Source of the DNA: Bacillota bacterium
GTDB taxonomy: Bacteria > Bacillota > Clostridia > Christensenellales > SZUA-584
Assembly (NCBI GenBank): GCA_023412005.1
Contig: JAEYOE010000003.1
Span: forward strand, 120,493-184,492
Length of the DNA stretch: 64,000 bases
Direction: 5' to 3'
Shown here piece after piece: positions 34,039-43,263 of the stretch. Position 1 is the stretch's first letter, and every line of letters starts with the position of its first letter. Under the pieces are notes generated by a model, which saw only the letters and a program-made list of their open reading frames with translations, did not search any database and was not told where the DNA came from. The translations under genes were made by a program, and so were the position numbers.

Positions 34039-34926
34039 TTAAAACCCGATATCCTTCGAAAAATGCTGATAATCCTTATCGCCCTTCCAGTCTCCGCCCC
34101 ATGTCCAGCCATGCTTAATAAATATCTTATAGCACGCATCATCATGGTCTATCTTGCCCGCAAAATCCTTGCTCCTGTCCGCATACGCCGCGCCGTTTTC
34201 GGGCGCCACACGGTCCCCGTCTATATACGGATTCAGCTTCGGGTTGATATCGATCGCCGCGCCGTAGCTGTGGCGCGAGAGCTTTTTGCTGCCCGTCACC
34301 TTGCGGTAGTTAAACGCCGAGGTGTTGTTCGCCGCCATCGAAGCGTTGTCGTCCCCCGGCTCACCGTAATCGTCCACCAGCCGCACGGATTCCACCGGAT
34401 ACTGCGCCTGATACAGCTCATAAAAAATCTGCGTCACCTCTTTGGCAAGCTTCTTGTTCACAATCAGCTCTCCGTCCTTCTCGCTGCCGCTAAAATCCAC
34501 ATACTTAATTTTAATATAGCGCAGGTCATCATAGCTGATGGCTATATCTTCATCGTCCGCCGGATAGCTCATGCCCGTGATGCGCTGTTTGAGCGCGTCA
34601 TCCAGCTTCATGTAATAAAATCCGTCGGCAATCACCGTTTTGTCCTCCGATGCTTTGTCCTCCCCTGCCGGTTTATCGGTCGGCTTGGATGTGGCAGACG
34701 GTTCTGCCGATTCGCTCAGCTGCGGCGTGGCAGCCGGTGTTTCCGTCACATCCGGCGGCGTGGTGGGTATCGGCTCGGCAACCGGCGTGGGGGTCGGCTG
34801 CGGCGTGGCAGCAACGGTCGGCTCAACCGAGGCGCTTATCGATACGGAAGGTTCTTCCGATGCACAGCCGGATAATGTCAACAACGCAGCAATCAACACA
34901 GCAAGCAAAAACGATAGGCGTTTCAC
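34039..34926 (-). CDS. M15 family peptidoglycan peptidase, lipoprotein
   Basis: The 295-residue product has lipobox TLSGC (Cys 21), a ~75-residue Pro/Thr/Ser-rich linker and a VanY/M15 zinc carboxypeptidase or endolysin-like domain. Visible metal residues are His and Asp of SRHSYGAAIDINP (~residues 218-230) and the C-terminal WGGDWKGDKDYQHF (His ~288). It should cut D-Ala-containing stem peptides or crosslinks outside the membrane. Length and linker suit a wall-spanning anchored enzyme. It is monocistronic. Confidence 0.9.
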   Translation of the reverse strand: MKRLSFLLAVLIAALLTLSGCASEEPSVSISASVEPTVAATPQPTPTPVAEPIPTTPPDVTETPAATPQLSESAEPSATSKPTDKPAGEDKASEDKTVIADGFYYMKLDDALKQRITGMSYPADDEDIAISYDDLRYIKIKYVDFSGSEKDGELIVNKKLAKEVTQIFYELYQAQYPVESVRLVDDYGEPGDDNASMAANNTSAFNYRKVTGSKKLSRHSYGAAIDINPKLNPYIDGDRVAPENGAAYADRSKDFAGKIDHDDACYKIFIKHGWTWGGDWKGDKDYQHFSKDIGF

Positions 34927-35029
34927 AAATATTTCTCCATGTCACGAATTTATACAGTGTATTATATCACGCTCGCGCGGTATTTGGCTAATCCGGCTTG
35001 CTGCTTCACTGTTTTACAATCCTGCTCCC

Positions 35030-35365
35030 ATCGCGGCAAAGCCGCCAACAGGACTCTTTTTTTTAGATTGATGAGCGCCTCATTCCTCATAACATAACAA
35101 AAAGAGATACCCGTATCCCGAAAGGGATATACTCGTTCCCTTTAATGTAAACAAAAACTCAAGAGCGCATTGCGGCAAGCGCCGCCAACAGGACACTTTT
35201 TAAGATTAATGAACGCCTCATTCCTCATAACACAAGAAAAAGAAATACCTGTATCCCGAAAGGGATATACGCGTTCCCTTCAATGAATACAAAAACTCAA
35301 GAGCGCATTGCGGCAAACGCCGCCAACAGGGCTCTTTATTTTTTTTGATTTCAATGAACGCCTCT
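35030..35365 (+). repeat. Tandem array of a ~140-bp structured repeat (2.4 copies)
   Basis: GCCGCCAACAGG recurs at 35041, 35181 and 35320, a period of 139-140 bp. Each full unit contains, in order, ATGAGCGCCTCAT (5-bp stem), TATCCC-GAAA-GGGATA (GNRA-like tetraloop hairpin) and GCGGC-AARC-GCCGC inside an outer stem (AAGAGC with GCTCTT at 35298-35336) that ends in a T run, like an intrinsic terminator. The same unit occurs on the other strand at 44565-45020. There is no coding potential. Confidence 0.85.
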
Positions 35366-35378
35366 TCCAGACAAAAAA

Positions 35379-35406
35379 AGCGCGGGTGCTGTGTTGTTCC
35401 CGCGCT
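35379..35406 (-). terminator. Acyl-CoA synthetase terminator
   Basis: AGCGCGGG and CCCGCGCT form an 8-bp stem followed by TTTTTTT on the minus strand, 12 bases after the stop. Confidence 0.85.
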
Positions 35407-35417
35407 TACTTAAAATG

Positions 35418-37097
35418 CTATTGCTGTTTCTCGCTGTCCATCTGGCGAATCACATTGCGCCTTATTTTGTCGCTCGTTGTTTTGGGCAGCGCCGCCACAA
35501 ACTCCACAATGCGCGGGTATTTATACGGCGCGGTGGTCTTCTTCACGTGGTTTTGCAGCTGCTTAATCAGCGCGTCGCTCGGCTCATACCCTTTGGCCAG
35601 CACAATCGTCGCCTTCACCACCTGCCCGCGCACCGGGTCCGGCGCGGCTGTGACCGCGCATTCCAGCACCGACGGATGCTCCATCAGCACGCTCTCCACC
35701 TCAAACGGCCCAATGCGGTATCCCGAGCATTTAATCACGTCGTCGCTGCGGCCCACAAACCAATAATACCCGTCCGCATCGCGCCACGCCATATCGCCCG
35801 TGTTGTAAACGCCGTCATGCCAGCTTTTCAACGTGGTCTGCTCATCTTCCCAATAGCCGTGAAACAGCCCCAACGGGTGCTGCTTATCCGTGTCTTTCAC
35901 CACAATCGAGCCGACAACACCGTCCTCACACGTACAGCCGTCCGCGTCGATCAGGTCAATATGATACAGCGGCGAGGGCTTGCCCATCGAGCCCGGCTTA
36001 ATATCCATCCACGGGAAGTTCGCAAGCAGCACCGACGATTCCGTCTGCCCGAACCCTTCAAACACCGTGAGGCCGGTCAGTTCCTGAATTTTGCGGAACA
36101 CCTCAGGGTTCAGCGGCTCGCCCGCGAGGCTCGCGTGCTCAATAAAGCTCAAGTCATATTGCGAGAGGTCTTCCTTTATCAGATAGCGGTATATTGTGGC
36201 CGGTGCGCAAAACGTGGTGGGGCGAATGCGCAGCAGCGCCGAAAGCAGCTTGTGCGGTACAAACTTTTCGGTGTCGTATGCGCCGATGGCCGCGCCGCAT
36301 ATCCACTGGCCGTATATCTTGCCCCACGCAAACTTGGCCCACCCGGAGTCTGTCTGCGTCATGTGAACACGATTGTTCTGCACACACTGCCAGTACTTCG
36401 CGGTTACGATGTGCCCGAGAGGAAACGCAAAATCGTGCCAGACCATTTTCGGCATACCGGTGGTGCCGGACGAGAAATAGATCAGCATCGGGTCGGTATT
36501 CACCGCGGCGTCGCTGCCCGTCGGGCGAGAGAAAACTTCGCTTGCTTTTTGCACGGCGCTTTCAAAACTCTCAAAGCCGTCCGGCAGCTTGTTCCCTACG
36601 CTCAACAAGAACTTAAGCGTGCCGCATTCAGGCCTTGCGTCGCTGATATGACGCACCACCTCATCCTCATCCACGCTGATCAGCATTTTTACATGTGCGA
36701 TGTTGCAGCGGTATACGATGTCCTTGGGTGTTAATTGATAGCTCGCCGGAACACAAACCGCGCCAATCTTCATCAGCGCCGTCATGCATACCCATACCTC
36801 GGGGCGCTGTTTGAGTATCAGCATTACAACATCGCCTTTTTTAATACCATAATCTAAAAACATGTTCGCGGTGCGGTCGCTCAGCGCCTTGATGTCGGCA
36901 AACGTGTAGCGCTTCATCTCTTCGGTATCGTCCGTCCACACCAGCGCTTGTTTTTCGGGCTCCAGTCGTGCCCATTCGTCCACAATGTCGTACGCAAAGT
37001 TAAAGCTTTTCGGCTCATTGCAAATGTAATTCTCTTTCAGATCCTCATACGAATCGAATGCGGTGCGCGGGCAGAATCTGCTTAAAATCTCGTTCAT
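35418..37097 (-). CDS. AMP-forming acyl-CoA synthetase
   Basis: The 559-residue adenylate-forming enzyme is of the medium-chain/acetyl-CoA synthetase-like group. It has the P-loop YFSSGTTGMPK (~residues 216-226), FEGFGQTES (~337), NTGDMAW (~420), hinge region GRSDDVIKCSGYRI (~435) and catalytic Lys in LPKTTSDKIRR near the C-terminus. It activates a carboxylic acid to its CoA thioester in the cytoplasm; the acid is not evident. It follows the XRE-cupin regulator by 14 bases, a pairing common in anaerobes. Confidence 0.88.
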   Translation of the reverse strand: MNEILSRFCPRTAFDSYEDLKENYICNEPKSFNFAYDIVDEWARLEPEKQALVWTDDTEEMKRYTFADIKALSDRTANMFLDYGIKKGDVVMLILKQRPEVWVCMTALMKIGAVCVPASYQLTPKDIVYRCNIAHVKMLISVDEDEVVRHISDARPECGTLKFLLSVGNKLPDGFESFESAVQKASEVFSRPTGSDAAVNTDPMLIYFSSGTTGMPKMVWHDFAFPLGHIVTAKYWQCVQNNRVHMTQTDSGWAKFAWGKIYGQWICGAAIGAYDTEKFVPHKLLSALLRIRPTTFCAPATIYRYLIKEDLSQYDLSFIEHASLAGEPLNPEVFRKIQELTGLTVFEGFGQTESSVLLANFPWMDIKPGSMGKPSPLYHIDLIDADGCTCEDGVVGSIVVKDTDKQHPLGLFHGYWEDEQTTLKSWHDGVYNTGDMAWRDADGYYWFVGRSDDVIKCSGYRIGPFEVESVLMEHPSVLECAVTAAPDPVRGQVVKATIVLAKGYEPSDALIKQLQNHVKKTTAPYKYPRIVEFVAALPKTTSDKIRRNVIRQMDSEKQQ

Positions 37098-37111
37098 TTA
37101 TCAGCTCTCCG

Positions 37112-37663
37112 TTATTTTTCGTTTATGATTGTGATGAATTTGGCCGGTGCGCCCACGGCGCTTTGCGCGTGCGGCAGCTGCGGGTCGAAATAGATACAGT
37201 CGCCCGCGGCCAGCTCATAGACGTGCTTGCCGAGTACGATGCGCATTTTGCCTTCCAGCACATAGTTGAATTCCTGACCGCCGTGCACCACCAAGGCCGG
37301 GGGCTTGTCGCCCGGTGCCAATGTCACGAGCAGCGGCTCCATATCGCGCCCGATGAAGTTGTACGCAAGGCTCGAATATGAGTATCCGGGATACCGTTCG
37401 ATGTCCACACCGTGCCCGGCGCGAACGATGCAGTGCGTGTCCATACGCGGCGCTTCCCCGGTGAGCAGCACTGTCGGGTCGGTATTGAGCCGGGCTGCAA
37501 TTTTATAAAGCGCGCTGATTGGAATATCGAGCTGCCCGCTTTCATAATCTGCATACGTTTTTTCGGGCACGGCCACGGCAGCGGCCATATCCGCAACGGA
37601 AATATCGAGAATCTCCCGAAGCTCTCTGATTCTGCTGGAAATCTGACGCAAATTATCGTCCAT
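37112..37663 (-). CDS. XRE-type regulator with C-terminal cupin
   Basis: The 183-residue protein has a helix-turn-helix_3 domain (IRELREILDISVADMAAAVA..TYADYESG, residues 9-45) and a C-terminal cupin_2 domain (HGGQEFNYVLEGKMRIVLG, ~125; DCIYFDPQLPHAQ) that should sense a small ligand. AAAGGAGG sits 8 bases before ATG 37663; the extension to 37690 contains this site. It is the first gene of an operon with the acyl-CoA synthetase and probably controls it in response to the acid or its CoA ester (inference). Confidence 0.88.
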   Translation of the reverse strand: MDDNLRQISSRIRELREILDISVADMAAAVAVPEKTYADYESGQLDIPISALYKIAARLNTDPTVLLTGEAPRMDTHCIVRAGHGVDIERYPGYSYSSLAYNFIGRDMEPLLVTLAPGDKPPALVVHGGQEFNYVLEGKMRIVLGKHVYELAAGDCIYFDPQLPHAQSAVGAPAKFITIINEK

Positions 37664-37885
37664 GCTAACGCCTCCTTTGGCAAAATTCATTTTTTTATGA
37701 ATGGGTTTATTATACCACGCATTATCGATGTGTGGTTATAAAACAATGGATTGTGTCACTTTTTGCTGTCGAATTATTTCGGGGTAAGCGCCGCGGTTTT
37801 AAAATGGTGATCAGTCTTAAGGCATCGGCCATTTTATTCGATATCTGTACACACAGAAAAAGTGTATGGTATTGTAATTAAGCCG

Positions 37886-38902
37886 TCACCAAAGCCCCAT
37901 CATATCTTGTATCGCAAGGCTCACCGCCGCAATGCCCACCCAGCAGCACAAGCCCGCAAGTATCGGCTTACCACCGTTTTTTAAGAGCTTTTTGATATCC
38001 GTATTCAGCCCAATTGCGGCCATTGCCATTACAATAAGGAACTTGCTTAATTCTTTCAGCGGCGCAAACGTGCCTGACGGAACACCAAGCGACACACAGA
38101 TGGTGGTTATCAGCGACGCGAGCACAAAAAACTGTATGAAGAGCGGAAATATCTTTCTCAAGTTAACTTTTGCCGCATTCGTTTCCGCCGCCTTTTTCGA
38201 GCGGTACAGTGCCAAAGAAAGCGTAATGGGTATGATGGCGAGTGTGCGCGTCAGCTTAACCACCGTCGCTGTATCGAGCGTGCTCGATCCATGCATCGCG
38301 TCCCATGCGGCGGCTGCCGCCGTGACGGAAGAAGTGTCGTTCACGGCCGTGCCCGCGAACAGGCCGAAGCCGTAATCGGAAAGCCCCAGCAGCGTCCCCA
38401 GTGTGGGAAAAATAAGCGCGGCAACCACGTTGAACAAAAACACAACAGAAATCGACTGCGCGATTTCCTCGTCGTTCGCGCCGATCACAGGGGCTGTGGC
38501 CGCAATGGCCGAGCCGCCGCATATGGCCGACCCCACACCCACCAACGTGGATATCTGTGACGGCATTTTTAACAGCTTATAAAGACCAAACGATATCAGC
38601 AAAGAAACGCTGATCGTCGACAGAATGATGGGCAGCGACTGCACGCCGGTCGACACGATCACCGACAGGTTCATGCCAAACCCGAGCAGCACCACCGCCA
38701 GCTGCAGTATCTTTTTGGAGGTGAATGAAATGCCCGCCTTCCAATGCGTTTTATCTTTGATGACGATAGCCGCCAACATACCGAGCAATATGGAAAACAC
38801 AGGCCCGCCCACCACCGGCACCAACGTTCCCAAAAACCAAGCGGGTACCGCGATAATCAGGCACAGCAATATGCCTTTTGCATTTGTTTTGATCAGGTTC
38901 AT
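37886..38902 (-). CDS. YeiH/UPF0324 family putative sulfate exporter
   Basis: The 338-residue membrane protein has about ten hydrophobic helices and family motifs LAVVLLGFGMNLS, GVGSAICGGSAIAA and FAGTAVNDTSSVTAA. Members are annotated as putative sulfate exporters, mostly by genome context; direct biochemistry is sparse. CGAAAGGAAGG precedes ATG 38902; the longer frame to 38950 has no site. It stands alone between the XRE-cupin operon and the glycosyltransferase gene. Confidence 0.85.
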   Translation of the reverse strand: MNLIKTNAKGILLCLIIAVPAWFLGTLVPVVGGPVFSILLGMLAAIVIKDKTHWKAGISFTSKKILQLAVVLLGFGMNLSVIVSTGVQSLPIILSTISVSLLISFGLYKLLKMPSQISTLVGVGSAICGGSAIAATAPVIGANDEEIAQSISVVFLFNVVAALIFPTLGTLLGLSDYGFGLFAGTAVNDTSSVTAAAAAWDAMHGSSTLDTATVVKLTRTLAIIPITLSLALYRSKKAAETNAAKVNLRKIFPLFIQFFVLASLITTICVSLGVPSGTFAPLKELSKFLIVMAMAAIGLNTDIKKLLKNGGKPILAGLCCWVGIAAVSLAIQDMMGLW

Positions 38903-38960
38903 TTTAAGCCTTCCTTTCGTTGTCACCTTATCATAGCATAAAGCGGGCATAAATATAAAA

Positions 38961-38988
38961 AAACAGGCACCGAATTTCTCGATACCTG
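38961..38988 (-). terminator. Glycosyltransferase gene terminator
   Basis: CAGGTATCGA-GAAA-TTCGGTGCCTG stem with wobble pairs, followed by TTTTTTT on the minus strand. Confidence 0.7.
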
Positions 38989-39001
38989 CTCCAGATTGTT
39001 T

Positions 39002-40609
39002 TTAGTCAACCCGTTTCGCCAACTGCCAGAATTCCTCAGGCGTTATTTTCAGCCCATTACACACATATATTGGCACATCGTTGATGTAATACAGCGCGTA
39101 ATTGGTATGCGGCCCTTTCACCACTTTCACCTCGTCAAACAGTTCGAGCATCTGGGATGTCAGCGTATGCTGCATGCCCACCATAATAATAGGCCCGCCG
39201 TTATAATTGTCGTCTCCCCAGTAGTAAAAGCTCAAATGCCCGCTGATCGGCGAAGGGATGTTATATTTCTTTGAATAATAATCAATGCCTCCTGCCTCAA
39301 AATAGTGCAGGCAAAATATTTTGCACTCTTTTTGCTGCTGCTCCGGCAGCGAATGATACGTGTCGGATACCAATTTCGTCATCTCGTCCCAGCCTAGACG
39401 CCCCGCCAACATCGACGAAAACCCGTTTGTGCTGTCATATTTTACAAAGCTGGTGAAATCCACATATCTTGCGTAAGCAATGGTCTCCTTCGGCGTTAAA
39501 AACGGCACGGTCAGCGGCACTTGCGCGATGCCGAGCAAACATAACAGCGTAAGGAAGACCGCTTTCAGCGCAACAGCGATTTTGCCCTTCTTTTTGACCG
39601 GCTGCGGCTCGGTGTTTTCCGACAGCTGCATGGCTGCTGTTTCCCTACGGAAATTCTGCTCCATACAAACAGCGCCGAATGCCGTAATCGGAACCAACAC
39701 ACCGGCCAGCGCGTAGAACTTCACATAGATCACAGACGCCAGCACAAAATATACCAAAAACGCCCAGGCAAAAGGCCGAAAAATCCGGCCTCTTTTTGTG
39801 AACAACATGATGAGCCCGCCCAGCCACAGCACAATTGCTAAGATGTTCATCGTCACCGCAATATTTAAGAGAAGCTGCGTCGGAGACGGCATGAGCGTTC
39901 TGTGCTGCCGATACCCTTGCAGATAATCGGCGATGGGAAATCCGTGAACGGCCTGCCAGATAATATAAGGAATGACACAGCCAATCGCAATTGCTGCCGC
40001 AATCCAGAGCCATTTGCTTTTTAAATATTTGCGTGCACGTGTCAGCAGCAAACCGGCAAAAAGAGCCAGTATCAAAAAGCCCATCGTGATTTTTACCATA
40101 AGCCCAATGCCAAGGACAAACCCGAAGAGCACCCACGTTTTTGGCGCATCCTCGCCGCTAAGAATACGCGCGGCCACGTATATGGCGGCGGCAGACATCA
40201 GTTGATCGAAAACATCGTAGGTGAACATGCTGGCCACAGCCATAAACAACGGTGCCATCATCACAGCCAGCGCCGTTACGCATTGGGCAAAGCGGCCGCC
40301 GCCCATTTTCCGCGCTGTTAACGCGGCAAACAGCATGATGAAACACCCCGCCAGCGCCGGAAACACATGCATCGCATGCACCGAATCGCCAAGAATCAGC
40401 CTGGAAAGCGCCATGAGCCATGCGGTAATCGGCGCGACATCCACATAACCAAAATCCAAGTGATTGCTCATGGAATAGTAATAGGATTCATCAAAAAACA
40501 ATCCGTATTGCCACCCGGTAACCATATGGAGAACGAAGTTGAGTATCATAAGATAGATGACGAGAGCTGTGGCGCTTAAGAGGGTGGTTTTTGAGAAGAA
40601 CTTGTTCAT
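39002..40609 (-). CDS. ArnT/PMT-like membrane glycosyltransferase
   Basis: This 535-residue GT-C fold protein has ~10 transmembrane helices in the first 390 residues and a soluble C-terminal domain. The acidic pair in the first extracytoplasmic loop (GLFFDESYYYSMSNHLDFG, ~residues 37-55) followed by VDVAPITAWLMAL is the catalytic-Asp/Glu pattern of PMT_2/ArnT enzymes, which use polyprenyl-phosphate sugars outside the membrane. The acceptor, lipid or protein, cannot be decided. It is monocistronic with a terminator just after its stop. Confidence 0.85.
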   Translation of the reverse strand: MNKFFSKTTLLSATALVIYLMILNFVLHMVTGWQYGLFFDESYYYSMSNHLDFGYVDVAPITAWLMALSRLILGDSVHAMHVFPALAGCFIMLFAALTARKMGGGRFAQCVTALAVMMAPLFMAVASMFTYDVFDQLMSAAAIYVAARILSGEDAPKTWVLFGFVLGIGLMVKITMGFLILALFAGLLLTRARKYLKSKWLWIAAAIAIGCVIPYIIWQAVHGFPIADYLQGYRQHRTLMPSPTQLLLNIAVTMNILAIVLWLGGLIMLFTKRGRIFRPFAWAFLVYFVLASVIYVKFYALAGVLVPITAFGAVCMEQNFRRETAAMQLSENTEPQPVKKKGKIAVALKAVFLTLLCLLGIAQVPLTVPFLTPKETIAYARYVDFTSFVKYDSTNGFSSMLAGRLGWDEMTKLVSDTYHSLPEQQQKECKIFCLHYFEAGGIDYYSKKYNIPSPISGHLSFYYWGDDNYNGGPIIMVGMQHTLTSQMLELFDEVKVVKGPHTNYALYYINDVPIYVCNGLKITPEEFWQLAKRVD

Positions 40610-40910
40610 AACACTGCCCCTTAAAATATTGATAATGACTGTATTTATTTACAAGATATATTATTCCGTCTTGATTGACAATAGATATCATATTTGAAAA
40701 TAAATTACGATGGGGCGTAAACAAGTCATGGTTTCTTGCTTTTTCACAGGACATTTACAGCAATCGTCTGACGAAAGCTGTTATCGGCCATCCCATAAAT
40801 GGGACAGACTTATTACTGACGGCTGAATTTTTTGACACGTTTTTTTTGGGTTTCTTCTCTGAGAAAAGCGCCGCCGACAAGCGACTGATGCGGTGTTTGT
40901 ATTCACATAG
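40610..40910. other. 300-bp intergenic region
   Basis: AT-rich spacer between divergently read ends. It holds the glycosyltransferase promoter region (ATAATATATCTTG near 40660 on the minus strand) and no gene that I can support. Confidence 0.4.
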
Positions 40911-40915
40911 AAAAA

Positions 40916-40935
40916 GCTCCGGCATTTGCCGGAGC
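40916..40935 (-). terminator. CheX operon terminator
   Basis: GCTCCGGC-ATTT-GCCGGAGC, 8-bp perfect stem, followed by TTTTTC on the minus strand. Confidence 0.85.
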
Positions 40936-40965
40936 CTTGATTAGATCATGTTTTAAATGATCCTC

Positions 40966-41427
40966 TTATTTTTCAAACGCTACATTCACTTCAATAACGT
41001 TATCATCCGCAATCAGTTCCATGCACAGCACCTGATTTGAGCTCATCTTAATCGAGATGTTCTCACCCTGCAGCAAGGTGGGCGTGGAAATATCTATGGG
41101 CAGCCCAAGGTCGTAAAAACCTGTTGCCGCGCTGGCTGTCAGCATATTGGCAAGCTCCGACAGCGCGCTTTTAGACATGTCATCCAGTTCCTCGATGGGC
41201 ATGCCCATCATCATGGTCGATGCGATATTGATTGCGCTTTGTGTATTGAGATTATAAACAACGTTGCCCCTCACCTTGCCCACAATGCCGATGATAATGC
41301 TGACCCCGGTGTTCGTCAGCTCCTGCTCTTTTACGCTCAAATTCCCTTTTTGAACGTTTGTATACCCAAGTTGAGGCATGACGGAGATAAAGGACTCCAA
41401 AAACGGATTAACATATTTTACGTCCAC
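40966..41427 (-). CDS. CheX-like chemotaxis phosphatase domain protein
   Basis: The 153-residue CheX/CheC-type protein has the E-x-x-N phosphatase signature (SALSELANML, residues ~86-95) in the first long helix and repeats of the FVNPF/GVSIIIGIVGKVRGNV core. CheX proteins dephosphorylate CheY-P. It starts at GTG 41427 (GTGAGGAAAA upstream) and overlaps the preceding receiver-CheX gene by ten bases, so the two are translationally coupled. No kinase or receptor gene lies nearby. Confidence 0.85.
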   Translation of the reverse strand: MDVKYVNPFLESFISVMPQLGYTNVQKGNLSVKEQELTNTGVSIIIGIVGKVRGNVVYNLNTQSAINIASTMMMGMPIEELDDMSKSALSELANMLTASAATGFYDLGLPIDISTPTLLQGENISIKMSSNQVLCMELIADDNVIEVNVAFEK

Positions 41428-42281
41428 TTTTCCTCACTCCTTTGAAAACCGACACTCAGCAGCACTTTGCCGTAGTCCGTTTGTGTCAGCACATTTGATG
41501 TTGTGAAATTAGGTGCCGATATCAAAACGCTGTCTCCGCGCAGCATAGCCGGAGGCGCCACACGCAGCCCCAACGCTTTGTTCTTTCTGTTCAGCAGCGA
41601 GCAGGCATTGCCCGATATAATATTTGCGAATTCTCCGAGTACGGCGGTCACCTCATCCTTGCCCCTGGGCTCTCTTTTAAGCACGGCGGTCGCAAAGCTT
41701 TGCGCCGTTTGAAGCGGCAAATCAAGCAGCATACGCCCGGAGAACTTGCCGATGATACCGATAATCACCGTCATCCCCTGCGATTCAAACTCGCTGGCTG
41801 ATACATATTCGTTTTCAAACGCCGGGACGGTTTTCGTCATTCTGTTAAAGCTGTCCATCAGCGCTTCTTTGAAAACCGTAAAATATTCAGCTTGCAGAAA
41901 GTTATACAGCTCTTCCGATGCCATCACCCTGTTGATGGTCGTCATCAGTTCGTCCGCATCAACCGGCTTTTGCACATAGGCCGATACCTTGTTCTTCTTT
42001 GCCTCTCTAACAATCTCTTCATCCATCATCGAGCTGACGACAATAACTTTGATGTTTTCGTCAATCTCATGAATGGCACGTGTGCACTCAAGGCCGTCTG
42101 TGCCGGGCAGCGTCATATCCATCGTGACCAAAGTGGGTTTTTGCGCTTTAACAACTTCCTTAACCTCTTCCAGCGTTCCGGCTTCGCCGACCACCTTGAG
42201 CCCATTTCTATCAAAAATGTCCCTAATAAAAGCTATTGAAAACGATGAGTCATCAACAATGACGATTCTAATATCATCCAT
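41418..42281 (-). CDS. Response-regulator receiver fused to a CheX-like domain
   Basis: The 287-residue protein joins an N-terminal receiver domain (acidic pocket VDDSSF, phospho-Asp in LVTMDMTLPGTDG near residue 56, Lys in YVQKPV ~106) to a CheX-like domain carrying E-x-x-N (AVLGEFANII, ~210). It could bind a partner when phosphorylated and dephosphorylate itself or another CheY. It is encoded with a second, stand-alone CheX. No histidine kinase is adjacent. Confidence 0.85.
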   Translation of the reverse strand: MDDIRIVIVDDSSFSIAFIRDIFDRNGLKVVGEAGTLEEVKEVVKAQKPTLVTMDMTLPGTDGLECTRAIHEIDENIKVIVVSSMMDEEIVREAKKNKVSAYVQKPVDADELMTTINRVMASEELYNFLQAEYFTVFKEALMDSFNRMTKTVPAFENEYVSASEFESQGMTVIIGIIGKFSGRMLLDLPLQTAQSFATAVLKREPRGKDEVTAVLGEFANIISGNACSLLNRKNKALGLRVAPPAMLRGDSVLISAPNFTTSNVLTQTDYGKVLLSVGFQRSEEKWT

Positions 42282-42492
42282 ACAGCGACGCCGCCTGCCT
42301 TTCGTGAATTTTGATTAAGTACACACTTTTATAGACTCAATTGACTTTATCTAAACAGATTTCCGAATAAATAAGTACAATTTATCATGCGCAATTTACT
42401 CCTTTGCCAAATACAAACCATATTGTCATCAAGCAACCAAAAAAGCCCCGACAAACGTCAAGGCTCTGCTATTTGAAATCACGTTCGCTGAA

Positions 42493-43263
42493 TCACTGCC
42501 TCTCGTTCCACTCCAGCTTTTTCAGCCGAAGAAGTGTGATGACCATGAACATCAGTATAGCGAACAGCGTGACGATGAGCGTATACAAAAGTGTGTCTGA
42601 CGGCACACTCAGCAGCTGTGCCTGCGCAAACAGCGCGGATGGCAAATATGTTTGGATACCAAGCGCGCCGCCTATGAAATGCAGCCCATATGCGCAAACG
42701 AGTGTCATAAATCCGGCTGCAAGCGGCTTTTTGAGTATCGCTCCCCACATAACGATCATAGCGAGCAGAAAAACCATATAAAGCCCGATGAGCAACCCTG
42801 AGTCAATCGCTGTACTGATGGACACGTCAAACGCAAACAGCACACCGGTGTATACGTAGTTTACCAACACCGACAGAACAGGGGCCAGAATCAGCACCGC
42901 TGCAAACACAAGCGTCTTTGCGCCGACAATGCCGCCAAAACGCTTGCCCGAACAGATGGGCAGCACCAGCGTGTTCTCTTTGATCTCCTGTGACATTAAC
43001 CCGCAAAGCGAGAAGGCCAGCACAATGGTAATCAGCTCAAACACATCCCCCATGTACATCCGCATAACGCCGGCCTGCGTCGTATCCACCATCTGCGCCA
43101 TCATCTCAGGCGTCAGCCCCATCTGGCTCTTCATAATCTCCGGCAATATGAATTTTGTCATCACCGGATCCATCAATGCGAAGAACATGAACCCGATGAA
43201 AATAATCAAGAACCGATAATTGCGAAATCCGAAACGGATCTCCTTTCTGATATTCTGCATCAT
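42493..43263 (-). CDS. ABC-2 type exporter permease
   Basis: The 256-residue permease has six predicted helices and lacks the large outer domain of the 32074 permease. LCGLMSQEIKENTLVLPICSG (~residues 86-106) is the ABC2 coupling segment. AAGGAGG precedes the ATG. The start overlaps the ATPase stop by four bases. It forms an exporter with the ATPase, possibly for a peptide antibiotic or lipid II-binding compound, as in BcrAB-type systems (inference). Confidence 0.88.
   Translation of the reverse strand: MMQNIRKEIRFGFRNYRFLIIFIGFMFFALMDPVMTKFILPEIMKSQMGLTPEMMAQMVDTTQAGVMRMYMGDVFELITIVLAFSLCGLMSQEIKENTLVLPICSGKRFGGIVGAKTLVFAAVLILAPVLSVLVNYVYTGVLFAFDVSISTAIDSGLLIGLYMVFLLAMIVMWGAILKKPLAAGFMTLVCAYGLHFIGGALGIQTYLPSALFAQAQLLSVPSDTLLYTLIVTLFAILMFMVITLLRLKKLEWNERQ

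Noticed and set aside
35030..35365. CRISPR array at the ~140-bp repeats
   Set aside because: The units are long, contiguous and nearly identical along their whole length, with no short repeats separated by unique spacers and no cas genes.
35391..36734. A 447-codon plus-strand frame
   Set aside because: It is the antisense of the acyl-CoA synthetase; His/Arg-rich composition and no family motif.
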